Origin: Epiperipatus broadwayi
Lineage: Eukaryota > Onychophora > Udeonychophora > Euonychophora > Peripatidae
Reading direction: 5' to 3'
Length of the DNA stretch: 64,000 nt
NCBI GenBank assembly: GCA_028023455.1
Contig: JAQFVV010006220.1
Coordinates: 8,878,916-8,942,915, forward strand
A program made the translations under genes and the position numbers. Below the pieces are notes generated by a model that was not told where the DNA came from, did no database searches, and was given only the letters and a program-made list of their open reading frames with translations. Below, piece by piece: positions 1 to 12,259 of the stretch (the stretch's first letter is position 1; each line of letters begins with the position of its first letter).

Positions 1-1632
1 TGTAATTATTATTGAATTCTCAATACCATATACACTTTTCATACAGTTATGTAATTCTACCAAACTTGTACTGTTCAAGTTAATATGAAAAGGTAAAATG
101 AAACTAATAAGTAAATCTCAACAACACTGAGTTAGCATTTGCCAGATTACTGCCAGAATCATAATGCTGGATAGAATTCTGCTGTTAAAAATATGCATAT
201 ATAGTGGTGTTGACAAAAATGTAAATCAGGCATAATATGTAAATTAGATATTCCATTTTTTTTGATAAAGAGACACTGGAATCTTTTCTATTGATGGGAT
301 AGAATCCTTTGCAATAGCCCAAGCTTTTTTATATCTTCTTTTCCTGTCATCCCTCTTGGAACATATTGTTCTTATACTGGAGAGAGAAAAAGTGTTCTGT
401 AGCCAGCTCATGATCAAAAAATATCAATTTGTATTTGATTTAATTTAGTTGGATGCCAATATTTCTCTTAATATGTTGTAAATATTTATACAGTAGATAT
501 AGTGTTTGTTTTTTTTAATTTTACTTTTAAAGCATAAAAAAATAACACTTGTTGCTTTATATTTATCATGGCAATATTCAAGTTGGTATTTTTAATGCTG
601 TATTTAAAAATTTATTCTTAAGTTTAAATGATAAATTCTATCATTTTTATTGATAATGTAAATATAGACATTTATGGAGAAATTACTTTAACTTTTTAAA
701 ACTATTTAAATTTGGTTTCATTTTTTTTACTTATTTAATTAATGTTTACTTCGATCACCATATTATATCTTTACCATCTTCTCTTACTGATTATCCTGGA
801 AATATTACTTTGAAAACATCATTATTGAAATGGTGTGTTACAAACCAAATAGAATTGTATTTAATTATAACAAAAATAATATTGCTCTTAGGCAAAAGTG
901 TTTAGAATATTATTTTATAAGATATTGCATTTTTTAAATAACTACATGATTAGAATCAAATCATAGAGATCAATAATGTTTGTGCAGATTTTCAATGTTT
1001 GTAGACAAGATTAAAGAAATTTTTAAAAATTTGCTGATTTACAAAATCTATAAAAGGTAAAATATAAAAAGAAATGATTTGACTACAAATTAATTGATAT
1101 CTAAAATAAATAGAAAAGAATAAATTATGGATTTTAATTTTATAATCCATTTTTTATTTCAATTTTTCTCCAATGTTTCAATAATATTTTATGTTCACTA
1201 TCAATCATTGATTATTTCTATAATATATGTATATATATTTACAATGAGTTTACAAAGATTTCCAAAACAATATAATAAAAAAAATGTTATATCACATAAA
1301 CTACAGGAAAATTGAAATAAACATTAATAATTAAAGATTATTTTATATAAAAATGTTGAAAGAAATAAGCTAAAAATATTTGTAATTTATGTAATAAAAT
1401 ATTTTTCATGTTATATTGGACATTTTTGTAGATTTTTTAATAAATATTTATTTGTGTATATATATTGAAATGGAGGAAAATTGAAATAGTTCATAAAATA
1501 AAAAAAGATGATTTGAAACGAATTAAAAGAATTTTTTGTTTAAAATATATTGAAAATAATGAGCTATATTTGTAAAGTAAATGCTAAAATACTTATTTAA
1601 TAAATTGTTTTTCTCTTCACCAATAAAAATTG
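1..1632. other. AT-rich non-coding DNA
   Basis: Long A and T runs and short chance frames only. The one frame over 60 codons (from 1127) has low-complexity composition rich in I, F, S and Y, as expected from AT-rich noise. I see no splice-bounded exon, repeat with a recognisable relative, or RNA gene here. Confidence 0.6.
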
Positions 1633-2056
1633 TAATTATAAATATGCGATATTTTTTTCGCATGCATTAACGGTTAAAAATAAAAAGGAAGAAACATCAA
1701 TCTTCTGGGACCATGAAGCTATTACAGGCCATGTATTCGAACCCAGTTCTGCTGAAATAATTTGCATAGAGAAAAGTAATGCCAAAAGAAAAGTCAAAGA
1801 AGATTTTTATATAGCAAATGATCTCAGTACCATTAACAGAAGAGAGGCATGCTTTGCTCTCACCAAACAATGGACTAACTAATTAAAAATTCAAGCTCAT
1901 TTGCATATGTGTACAATAAATCACAACAGTCTTCATAAAACTATGAGTATGAGATTTAAATACTAAATCTTGAAAGTGCTAAGTAGGCATATTAAACATT
2001 ATAGTATAATTACAGCTTCACTAATGCGTGCGAAAAAAATCACATATTTATAATTA
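1633..2056 (+). mobile_element. Inverted-repeat-flanked element carrying a GIY-YIG/Penelope-like fragment
   Basis: The 37 bp at 1633-1669 and the 35 bp at 2022-2056 are inverted copies of each other, with a 2-base indel and two mismatches. Both contain a run of T next to CGCATGCATTA or CGCACGCATTA. They enclose a translatable segment (1688-1882) that resembles the end of a Penelope-like/GIY-YIG protein. A small element of about 424 bp is therefore delimited by inverted repeats, either a truncated Penelope-like copy or a non-autonomous derivative that captured coding sequence. The inverted repeat is directly visible; the family assignment is from protein wording only. Confidence 0.5.
1688..1882 (+). 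pseudogene. C-terminal fragment resembling GIY-YIG/Penelope-like protein
   Basis: A frame running GAA GAA ACA to a TAA at 1880-1882 encodes about 64 residues without a stop and with no start codon of its own. Key stretches are TGHVFEPSSAEII, then KRKVKEDFYIA, then INRREACFAL. The order (H..TGH.., an acidic/hydrophobic strand, K.K.KE..YI, then N.R.E) is what I recall downstream of the GIY-YIG nuclease core in Penelope-like and related retroelement proteins. The core GIY...YIG motifs and the RT are absent, so it cannot be functional alone. It has noticeably more G+C than its flanks. The alternative is an unrelated captured exon. Confidence 0.45.
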
Positions 2057-2303
2057 AAATACTTACTATAGATTTTATTAAAAAAAATAAATTGTACAAG
2101 ATTTTTAAAGTAATACCCTATACTAAAGAAATTAAATCACAACTGGAAGTATTAAAAAAAGAATTTAAAAAAGATATATTTAAATCTAAAATAATTTCTT
2201 TGATAAAATCAATTTCTTAAAATTCAAGTAAATTAGGCAATGTTTGGTCTACTATTTATTTAAATTATTTTGATTAATTGATCAATTTCTTATAGTGTAT
2301 TTA

Positions 2304-2830
2304 AAATGTTTTACAGTTTAACTTTAGAAATGATATGATTTAAAAAGAATTAAATAATTAGATTGAACATTCATAGATTTACAATAGCTAGCTTAAGATT
2401 TAATTTACAGTTCAAAGATTAATTTAAGAGTTCTGCAGTTTTGAAGAAATATTACCAATCTTCTTCAGCAGCTTGGACATCAGGCACTTGGAGGTAGTCA
2501 TTATGGACTCTTTTTTAGATAAGTTATTTAGTGATAAAGTCTTCTCTCTACAGAAGGCAGTGGAACTGATGATGGTGATCACACACCATTGTGTCACATA
2601 GAACGGTGTTGGAGATAACCATTTCCACAGGAAGAAATCGCAAATCTGTGGTTCTCCTCCTACTCACACATTATATAATTAAAACTGGCATAGACTTGGG
2701 TAGCAACACACATAAAATTTTCAGAGTATATATTAAGGTTCTCAAATATAGGTTATTTATACCAATTTTAAATCCTAAATTATTTTCCTACAAGCTGGAT
2801 TTACAGTGGTGTATCAATATACAAAATTAT
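2304..2830 (+). repeat. Left copy of ~450-500-bp direct repeat
   Basis: This segment recurs in the same orientation at about 5300-5745. Shared landmarks in order are CAGTTTAACTTTAGAAA, CAATAGCTAGC, TTCTGCAGTTTTGAAG, ATTACCAATCTTCTTCAGC, TGGACATCAGGCACTTG, CACACACCATTGTG, GTGGTTCTCCT and TAGACTTGGG. This copy has about 30 extra bases near 2735-2765. It encodes nothing recognisable; the 84-codon frame at 2591-2845 is a by-product. Confidence 0.85.
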
Positions 2831-3422
2831 AGATCATACAAATAAAAATATTTACCGGATGTACCTCTTCATTTCTTCAGTTCAAAGCTGCATTATTCCT
2901 ATTAATAAACTTATAGATTCATGATTGCTATATTCTGTGCTAGGTTTTGACAAAATTTTGATTTGGAGAGCACATATATATGTAAACCTTGCCTGGTTTG
3001 CTTCACTACTCACATCCAATCCAAATAAAATATATAAAAAATGGTGGGTTTTTTTTTAGCTTCTCTATCCATACAAGGATGACTCTAAACCTGTTTAAGT
3101 CACCATTGGATGCCTGTCATCAGCAGGTAAGAGGCTGTATGGTATATAATAACAACAGACCCTATAATTTCAAATTGATATGCATTCTCTAAAATATAAA
3201 ATAATTGTTTCATATAGTACAATTTGATATTTTCTTATATTCTTCTAGGGGTTAAGTTAATGACAAGGTTAAATTTTAAAAGGGTAAATAATGAAGTCTT
3301 GGTGTGTGTGAATGCTATAATTGGAATGCCTGTTGGAGCTGCATAATCGGGAAAAAATATTATACACATATACATGAAATCATTGTGTGCCAACATATTA
3401 CAATTTGAAAACAATCTCCACC

Positions 3423-3508
3423 TGGGGTTGTGTAAACAATTAATGAGCCCCCAACATTGCAATACTGGGGTTGTGTAAACAGTTAATGAGCCCCCAACAT
3501 TGCAATAC
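3423..3508. repeat. 43-bp tandem duplication
   Basis: Two head-to-tail copies (3423-3465 and 3466-3508), each beginning TGGGGTTGTGTAAAC and ending CATTGCAATAC, differ at one base (CAATTAATG versus CAGTTAATG). The near-identity marks a recent event in otherwise old sequence. Confidence 0.9.
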
Positions 3509-5039
3509 CATAATCAGAAAAATATAAATTTATACATACATAGCTTGCACAGCAATTCACAGTCAGTTCAGGGTTGTAGGAAAAATCAGAGCTTCACACT
3601 TCAGCATTCATAATTGGGAAAAAATATATACTCAAAATTATTGTACACCAATGCAGCATATAAAATTAATCTGCTGAAGGTCATGGAAAATAATCATAGC
3701 CCTAGACTTGGGCTTCCATAAGCAGAAAAAAATTTAATCTATGTAATAGTCATATTTGTACATTCACATAACAAAATCCAAAGTCCAGGCAAAATACACC
3801 AAAGCAGATATATATCAGGTGGTGAGACCTTGAATCTGATCAAGCTTCAACACATTGACCAGTACTCTATGATTTAACCCCCTATGAACAACATTTATAA
3901 AGTTACACCCAGTCTCAATTCTTCAGCAATATGACAGAAAATGAAGAAACATGAGACTCAGAAAAAATTAACAATTTACATATATAATTAACAGCCAAAT
4001 AACTACTTAACATGCTAAGACTTAACTAAAAAAATGTATATTATGCATATTAATAATAAAAAATTGGATAACTTGGAGTTGGATTGTGAGCAATGATATG
4101 AAACAAGTTATAATTTTAAATAAGTTTTATTAAAATAAATGCTTAAATAATAATTTATGCAAAACAAAAAAACTAATTAATTGGGTTAGGTTACATATGT
4201 GATTAATCTGCACAGGCATGACAGAAATGATGAGATGAATATCAATACAGTGGTCTCAGTTTTTATTATTTCAACTTAATTTATACAAGCATTCTTGGTG
4301 AACAACTCACACCTATTATATTTTAATATGCCAAGCTATTTTTTGCTTTGCCAAGGTTCTAAGATAAAACGTTAGCCAGGATGATTATTACATATAGCAT
4401 TAAGCTGATCATCTAAATATTACAAAGGAACAATTAAATAAGCTCAAAATGCAGATTCATCATGGTAACCTAGATTGTGGGTTAACACTAATGCTAAAAC
4501 ATTAATAAGAATGAGAAGAACTGGTTACCTTAGATTTACATCTATAGACTATGGAACTAATAGAATACTCAAATAAAGGTTGCAGTGTGGTGAGTAATTG
4601 TTCATGGGCTTCAGTATCAGTGCCCTAACATCGAACAGCTTGCTACAATAATAAAAAAATATTTGTTCGGGAACTTGCATCACCTATTCAAGTATCCTGG
4701 CCTTAAACTCAGTAACACACTTGGTGCTTTAAACCCAAATTGAGATGAAATGGGAGCAGCTTCCACTGCTATCCTATCAAGACAGCAAAATGTTAATACT
4801 CCAATGGGTGCTTAGTAAGAACACACAACACCTAGTAATACTGATATGTATATATAGAAATAATTAACTAATTTCCTTTAACAGATAGCTTCTATCTGCT
4901 AAAACTAACTCAATCCAGTTTTTAAATTTGCATATAGTAATCATGTTAAGTAAAAGGGCTAACTAATTATTAATCTAATTAATATACTGAATCTGTATTT
5001 ATATATATTAAAACAGGTAAAATTCACTATACATATTGC

Positions 5040-5120
5040 CACACACAGCAAGCTAGAGTAATCAATGGATGCCAGAAGGCTTGTGCATCAAATCACCATC
5101 TAGTGCCTACTCATCCACTA
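5040..5120 (-). repeat. Family A fragment
   Basis: AGCAAGCTAGAGTAATCAATG, then GATGCCAGAAGGCTTGTGCAT, then CTAGTGCCTACTCATCCA is the reverse complement of the middle of the 58567-58821 element. Only this middle part is present; the terminal part is not seen. Confidence 0.7.
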
Positions 5121-5299
5121 AAACAATTACTTACTGTCTTGAAATTTTGGCATATAACATGAATATTAAATAATGAAATGAAATAATTTACAACAATAGT
5201 TATAGGCATGACCATAGTTTATAGAAAATATAAAATAATAGCTGATTACAGTTATTAGAAGTTAAGAAATGATTTACATTTAGTTAAAATTTAGGCAAG

Positions 5300-5745
5300 T
5301 TTTGCAGTTTAACTTTAGAAAAGAATGAATGTTCATAGATTTCAATAGCTAGCCTAAGATTTAATTTACTGTTTAAAGATTAATTTAAAAGCTCTGCAGT
5401 TTTGAAGAAATATTACCAATCTTCTTCAGCGGTTTGGACATCAGGCACTTGAAGGTAGTCATTATGACATTCTTCTTTGGATAGGTTGCTTGGTGGTAAA
5501 GTCTTCTCATAACAGCAGCCAGTGGAACTTTCCATCCTGATGATAATAATCACACACCATTGTGGCATGTAGGATGGGATTGGAGATGACCATTTCCCAT
5601 AAGAAAAAATGGCAAGTCCGTGGTTCTCCTACTCACACATTATAAAATTAAAAATGGCTTAGACTTGGGCAGTAACACACATATAAAATTTACAGAGTAT
5701 AACCAATTTCAAATCATATTATTTTCCTATAATCTGAATTCACAG
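5300..5745 (+). repeat. Right copy of ~450-500-bp direct repeat
   Basis: Collinear partner of 2304-2830 (landmarks listed there), ending with ATTTTCCTATAATCTG and CACAGTGTGG against ATTTTCCTACAAGCTG and ACAGTGGTGT in the left copy. By eye the copies agree at most positions, with several small indels, so the duplication is old. The ends are not the clean TG...CA of a classical LTR. Confidence 0.85.
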
Positions 5746-5749
5746 TGTG

Positions 5750-6885
5750 GGAAAATCCTTTAACTTATTTACAAGTTCAATTTTAAATTTGTAAAATTTA
5801 CTCAACTATTGTTTAATATTTTTAAGTCAAATAAATTTAGCTTAGTTGAGCCATTCAATTGCTAAAGAGATCCAAAATAGTGCTGCTTCATTGTATTTTG
5901 TTATTGGCTAAGTTTCAGTGTTGAAAATATTATTGCAAAAAATATAAATTTAGAAACATAGTCTATGAACTATTTTATAACTAGGTGTGTGGTGTGATTT
6001 TTATTGACAATATTTTAATTTTGCTTTAGCAAATTTAGTGAATCTTTTAGTAAACATTTCATTATATATGTATTGTGGTCCTAAGTGAATTTTATTCATA
6101 TATATGTGACTCTCTATGAAAGTAATGAATTGACTTTGGAGCTACATTTTAATACAGGTACACTGTAATATACATAAACCTATAATATATCACAGTCTGT
6201 TCTCGTATATATATATATAAATATATGTGCGCTGATCCATATATAATGATGTTTATGTTGATATATGTTTACTCAAGGGGTTTAAAGTTAGCACTCATAT
6301 AGTTATGGGATAAAACAGGTGATACATATAGTCTGTAAGAATATACCTTTTCAATATAAACATTAGAAATTGTTTACATGGATTTACTTTATAAAGTATA
6401 CATATAAACAATAGCTAGCTTTGTTATTGCAAAACATTATTAGTGATACTGCAGCACATTATTTAAAATCATTAAAAACTTTTCAGAATTTTACTTTAAG
6501 AATTATTTTATTTTAATTGCTCGACATGAAACTATTTGAGTTGTAACCAATGCGCAATTATTTAATGTAAGAATTTAGTGCAATTATTTTAAAAATAAAT
6601 ATATATATATAAGACACTTATATTTGTCAACATCAACTAGTTCACATGACTACAATTTATTAAGTAAACATACATTTTTTTAAAATCATTTGAAATGTCA
6701 GAAATATTATCTAAACCCAAAATATTATTGAATAACACCAATATATGTCAGTTATTAAAAAGAATATTTAGAAAATCAATCAAGGATTGTAGTTCACAAA
6801 AATGAAAAACTCTTTTCAATATTTATAATTCATTAATCTCAATAAGTTCTAAGCATGATCTTCACTCCAGAAGATATCAGTTTAA
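5750..6885. other. AT-rich non-coding DNA
   Basis: No coding potential or repeat relationship recognised. A short (TA)n tract lies near 6206-6225 and another near 6600-6612. Confidence 0.5.
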
Positions 6886-6889
6886 TAAA

Positions 6890-9800
6890 TTAATATATGA
6901 TGTGATGCACTATGGCTTCTCCTTTCTCGGAGTTAGAAATATCTCAGCCACTATGCTCAGAAAACCTTTTAGCCACATTTCCTTCCCTTTCCATTTCCCA
7001 CTCTGTTTTTGTCTATTCTATGGTTTTTATATTTAAATCCCTCTTATCTTTTTCCAAACCCAGCATAAAAACTAAGAACCCATTTTCTGTATAATCACTC
7101 TGTTTATATTTATTCTCCCACAATATTATTATTTGCACCCGTTCTGCTTGTAAGCACTTACATTCAATTAACAGATACCTGATATTTTTATGTCTTCCTT
7201 ACATAACTTCCAGACTAAATCACTGACATTTTTTCATTTATGTGTACATTTCCTTGTTGCTAACAATCCTCTTCAAACCTTAAACAGTAAACTATTTTCC
7301 TTGTTATTATCATAAATTAACTCACACCCAATATTCTGTTTACTTCTATGTATAAATAAACTCTTTTACTCTGCATACTAATTCTACATCTCTCCAACTC
7401 ATTTTTATTAATATACCTATTGTTCTATCCCATTTGCCACTATAACCTTAACAATTCTCCTAACACAATCATCCCACCTTTTATATAAGTATACTGACAT
7501 AAAGTCTTTATCTAAATCTTCTATATACCATACTCCTTTCTTACCATTTAGTTGCCTGTCTTTTACTCATAACTCAATAACATACTATTTTGGCTATTCT
7601 TTTATTATCCGTAAATTGCAACATGACCATCCCATTTCTCCTTGAACTGCCTCCTTTGTCATTCATCACATCTGTATCGAATGCATGTCTTTCTACTTCT
7701 CTTTGTACTTTTTTAAGCAATCTAACATCCCTTTACTAATACATAACACATTGTTATCATAAGTTAACTTTTCTACTGCCACTTCTTTCAATACAATTCT
7801 ATCAGCATCATATTTATTAGATGAAACATTGTTAATTTCTTTTATTAGTCCCCTTCTTTTTTTCACTTAATTTATTCAATTTTTTTTCCCATTCATCCAA
7901 GGAATTTTTCTAATGATTCCCGAATAGTTATACCTATTTACCAGATTTAACTTTATATCCCCTATAAAAATTATTTCTCTTCTCTTTCTCTAGCATTTAT
8001 CAACATTGCTTTTGATTTTACTTTACTAAATGCAATCCCTATCTCTTTATCCACCCTTATGCATGTCTTCAGCATAACTTCTATATCTTCCCTACTTTCT
8101 GTGTGCAAAAATATATCATTAACAAATAAAAGACCTGATAATATATACACTCCCTTGCCATCTAATAATGGTATCTCTATTTCTTTTCCTACTCTTTCTA
8201 CTGCTCTTTCCATTTTTCTTAAATATAACAAAAACAAAATAGCTGACATAGAACATCCTTGGCTTAGTCCCACCCTACTTTTAATTCTAACTGATTCTAT
8301 ATTTTTTAATTGATACATATAGTAAATATTTTTATACAATCTCTTAATAAGATCCACCAAAGTTCCATTCATTCCCAAATTTACTAAACTTACCCATACC
8401 CTATTTCTATTTATTCTATCCTTTGGCTTTTTTATATCTATAAAGATGATATATAACTGTGTACCTGTATTCCTACTCATTTCTACAAGTTGTGTGACTA
8501 CAAATAAACTATCCCCTATTCACCTATCCAAATGAAAACCTCCTTGCATTTCTCTCAATATATAAATTGTTTTCCATCCATTTTTCTATCCTTCCAGCCA
8601 CCATATATTCCAAAACCTTATATAACACTGCCATTACAACTATCAGTCTATAATTCTTACTTTTTTCTTTAAATGGTAGCCTTACTCTTGTATTATTCAG
8701 ATATCTTGAAATTCTCTCTTCTGTGCCATCTTATTAAAACATGATAATAGATTTAATTTTGTCCTATTTCCTAAATTCATCACCATCTCTGCTGCCCATC
8801 CATATAAATTTCTTATCTTTCCACTTTTCCAGTTTTTTCCCTGCCTTATTCATTTCATTTTCTGCAAACCTAATATTTCCATTACTATATGCTTTTATGT
8901 TTGTTATCATTCTGTCCTTCACATCAAACATCTTTTTCATATTCATTACTAACCTACACTCTTTTTCCTAATCGAGTAATACTATTTCTCCCTCCTCTAC
9001 ATTCCTTTTTTTTAAATTGGTTCTCAAATTTTTTGCTCTCAGTTATTCCACTTTTATTAATATCCTCCAATAGTTAATTTCATTCTCACTCTGTAATTAT
9101 CTATTTTAGCCAACTTATTTTTTAAAAATATTTTTTCTCTTTAATATTAATTTCTTTTTTACTTTCTTTGTTTTTAATAGCACATTTATATTCACTGCAT
9201 GCTTTTGTCCTCTCTTTTACACTTTTACTAATTCTCACTTTTCTATTACTTTTATTCTTCTGAATATTTTCAACTAAAACCCTATTTATCACTTTTTCTA
9301 CTTCATGACACCAGTCCTTATATTCATCCCCAATAATCTTCCATATTTTCTTCTAATTTTTTTTTTATTTTTCTAACATATTCTTATCATTAATTTTCCA
9401 TTCACATCTTTCACTGGACTTTCTACTTTTATTACCATTTTCCATCATATTATTAATCATCTCTATTATAAAAAAAAAAAAAATGCATACTTTCTTTTCA
9501 TTATCAAATACTTTAATTTTCTGTATTTTATTCATTCCCTTTTTCTTTACTAATATATAATCTATTGTAAGAAAGATATTATTTCCAGACCATGTGTATT
9601 GCCCTCATAAATATCTGATAAATTTCCAATGCTCAAATTCACTCTCTTACAACAAAATTTCAAAAGCTGTCCATTCTCATCCATGTCATCAATTTCTTCA
9701 ATATGCCCATTCATATCCTCTATAACCATTATTTTCCTCTCCCTTTTTTAAACTGTGTATATCCTTAACTAGACATTCATATATGCTACTGTACCAGTTC

Positions 9801-10070
9801 ATTGTAGTTTAACTATTATCAGTGGCCATATGTACTATAGCCACTATCCATTCTTGTCTTCCTAACCTTATCTCAAACCACAAATATTCTTGTCACTTAA
9901 CAGTATTTATTTTTTGTCATAATTTCTATACCATCACCCCTTTTCTGTTCTATTTATACCCTGTCATGCCAAATCGTCCAGGATAGGTTCTTCTTCTCTT
10001 AGATATGTTTCTACTACTGAAAAATATCTCAAGCTCTTCATTTTTAACTACTTTATTTAATTTCAGCCAC
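6890..10070 (-). mobile_element. LINE-A: degenerate non-LTR retrotransposon
   Basis: Read on the minus strand, this 3.2-kb block has the parts of a single-ORF LINE in order. An APE-type endonuclease comes first (about 9970-9600; WFEIRLGRQEWIV, then MNGHIEEID in the position of the usual GDMNGHIG). Then there is a reverse transcriptase (about 8700-7970) and a C-terminal segment near 7630-7720 with EVERHAFDTD and AVQGEMGW. The 3' end lies near 6890 in GGAGAAGCCATAGTGCATCAC. Many stops and frameshifts interrupt it. The wording matches a LINE type I recall from arthropod and other invertebrate genomes. The strand-specific pyrimidine richness of 6900-9500 on the plus strand fits a purine-rich LINE coding strand. 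The 5' limit is set by the adjoining family A copy and is approximate. Confidence 0.85.
7971..8480 (-). pseudogene. LINE-A reverse transcriptase fragment
   Basis: This is the longest uninterrupted piece of LINE-A, about 169 codons. Residues about 12-30 hold motif A as FIDIKKPKDRINR, where the first Asp is retained and the usual KAFD is altered to KPKD. Motif B follows as VGLSQGCSMSAILFLLYL, then motif C as FVNDIF, where a working enzyme has FADD: the first catalytic Asp is Asn. The tail CIRVDKEIGIAFSKVKSK is the usual region after motif C. The first ATG is internal and not a real start. With the altered motif C and breaks on both sides, this is a dead copy. Confidence 0.85.
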
Positions 10071-10074
10071 TTTT

Positions 10075-11400
10075 CTTTAGTAATTAATGAATACTAGAAG
10101 ACTTGTGCATAAAATATCTATCTAATTCCTAATTATTCAATATCCATAGACTAGTTTCTAGCTTATGGCTTTCATTATTGGGGAGTTTCGGATCTAAGAG
10201 CACTGCATCTGAATCTTAGCATCTAATGCAAACATCTAGCAGTCACCTTGAATTAATGATAAAGCTATGAGATATGATGGAAGCAGAATAATTTTTCAAT
10301 CTGAACTAAGTGGTTTGTATAGTCATACAGATGTGAACCCAATTCAGTATCTATACATTTTGGTGTCTTTGCTTTTTTAACAATTACATCATATTATTCT
10401 ATGGACAGGATTGATATAAAACCACTGAAATATCACATGATCACCATTCCCTATGCTTACATTAGCCTTTAAATCAATGGAAAACTTTTCAGACAGTAGT
10501 GCTACACAGTGCAAGTCATAGTAATCAATGACTATTAGAAGAGTTGTGTATAAAATACCTACCTATATATGTCTACTTATCCCATATCTTATGGTTAGTT
10601 ACTAGTGAGATGCTTGAGATCTGAGAACACTGTACATAAATATTAGAATCTTATGCAACTAGCCAGCAATCACCTTTTACATACTTAGTTAAATATAAAG
10701 CTATGAGTCCAAGATGAAAACACAATGTTTTTAATTCAAGCTAATTTACTTGTATAACCATAAAGTTCTGAATTCAATTTAATATCTACATTTTATTTTT
10801 CTTGTTTATTTTATAATCAATCATCATTATTACATAGTCACATGATTACTTTCCTATACTTACATAAGCTGCTGAAATAATAGAAAACTCTGCAGACAGA
10901 GGTGCATCTCAGTGCAAGCCATCATAATCAAATAAATGCTAGAAGATGTGTAAGCATAGGAATTGATCATGCTAGGTTTTAGTGTTTTTATACCAATATT
11001 GCACATAGAATAATAGTAACTGTGGTAATTAAATAACCAAGAACATCAAAATGTATAAATATAGACCTGGGTTCAGATCTGCATGACTATATAAGTGAAT
11101 TAGATCATATTGAAAACAGTACTGTTTTTTCATCTTAGGCTCATAGCTTTATATTTACTAAATAGGTAAAAGCTGGTTTCTGGAAAATTGTTTTAAAACC
11201 TAACAAATATGTGCAGCCACAAGTTAGAAACTAATGTGGGTTTATTGGATGAATAGGCACTAAATAAGGATTTTATGTACTAACCTTATAGAATCCAATG
11301 ATTATCATGTTTCACACTGACTGGGGTACTGTCTGGAGAGATTGCATCTGTTTGAATTGTGAAAACATAAGAAATGGTGATCACATGATGTTTTAATAAA
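10075..11400. mobile_element. Cluster of family A elements (tandem plus inverted copies)
   Basis: At least three related units lie next to each other. Units near 10075-10480 and 10500-10960 are in the same orientation. Both contain AGTTTCTAGCTTATGG- or GTTAGTTACTAG-like text, a shared TAAAGCTATGAG segment and an end with TCACATGATCACC or TCACATGATTAC. The third (about 10965-11395) is inverted, with CTCATAGCTTTATATTTAC near 11140 and ending GAAATGGTGATCACATGATG at 11371-11390, the reverse complement of the start of the 58.6-kb copy. The composition suggests nested or tandem insertion of one element. No coding sequence was found. Confidence 0.75.
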
Positions 11401-12094
11401 TCAAACTATTATTTTCCAAGGGAATTGAATTAAGTAATAAAAATATTTGTCATTTTCAAGATGGTTTGTTATTGCTTTCAACCAATCCTTATTCAAATTA
11501 ATATAGTAATGAGAAATATTCTAAAACAATTAAAAGTATCACAAGTGGTATTTTCTAATGTTACTTTTACATGTTACTATCCAATAGATAAAAACCTTGA
11601 ATAAACAATTGACATTTTTATTAAGTACAACTCTTCAATGAACATATTTTTATTATTATGATAGGTATCACATTTTTCCTTATTTACATACAACTTCATG
11701 GTATATTGGTTCTATATTTTTTTGTCATATCAAAGACCAGAATTCAAGTTGGGATAATATTGTTTTTTTAGCTAGATGAAAATTTCAAAACAAGCTCAAG
11801 ATTTTATATTCAAATAATTATCCCTTAGGCAATCCATTTATTTTTTTACTTATTACAACAGACTCATGTAAAATCCATACTTAAATAATTTTTACTGTAA
11901 AGATGAATTTGTGTATGTGTGACAGTTTTTGAACTAGTGATGTGACTCGGATAATAATTATTCATCAGTAATTTAATCATAACTATTTGTAAGCTGATAA
12001 CAAGTATCTCATCTTTTGTATCACACTGCAATCATTACATTATCTATAGATTCTAATTTAATTAATAGTCCTCCATAATTTTCTGCACTGATTG

Positions 12095-12225
12095 AAGAAT
12101 GATGGGGTTGAAAGTTAAAGAGTTATGGATTGAAGCTGAGTTATGGATTGGAAACTCAGTTTGTCACTTCTGGTGCCCAAACACTTCATAACCTTACAAG
12201 TGACTAGCCATTTGATAATATCTCT
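12095..12225 (+). mobile_element. Possible SINE-2 copy
   Basis: The segment from GATGGGGTTGAAAG to GTGACTAGCCATTTGATAAT has the same arrangement as better SINE-2 copies: a tRNA-like head, a middle TGTCACTTCTGG, and ACTTCATAACC followed by a CCATTTGAT motif. The head is diverged, and a small internal duplication of GAGTTATGGATTG is present. Confidence 0.4.
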
Positions 12226-12259
12226 GTATAGTGCTGTGTTAAAACGGTGAATCTAAAAA

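Larger units (their letters stand above)
2850..5290. repeat. Non-coding interior between the direct repeats, with degenerate internal repeats
   Basis: About 2.4 kb without recognisable coding sequence. It includes loosely repeated phrases (CATAATCGGGAAAAAATAT near 3342, CATAATTGGGAAAAAATATA near 3609), a clean 43-bp tandem duplication (3423-3508) and a family A fragment near 5045-5118 (GTAATCAATGGATGCCAGAAG). With its flanking repeats it resembles a non-autonomous element with direct terminal repeats. A duplicated genomic segment is the alternative. Confidence 0.45.

Noticed and set aside
8059-8313. Plus-strand frame in LINE-A
   Set aside because: Antisense shadow of the RT frame on the minus strand.
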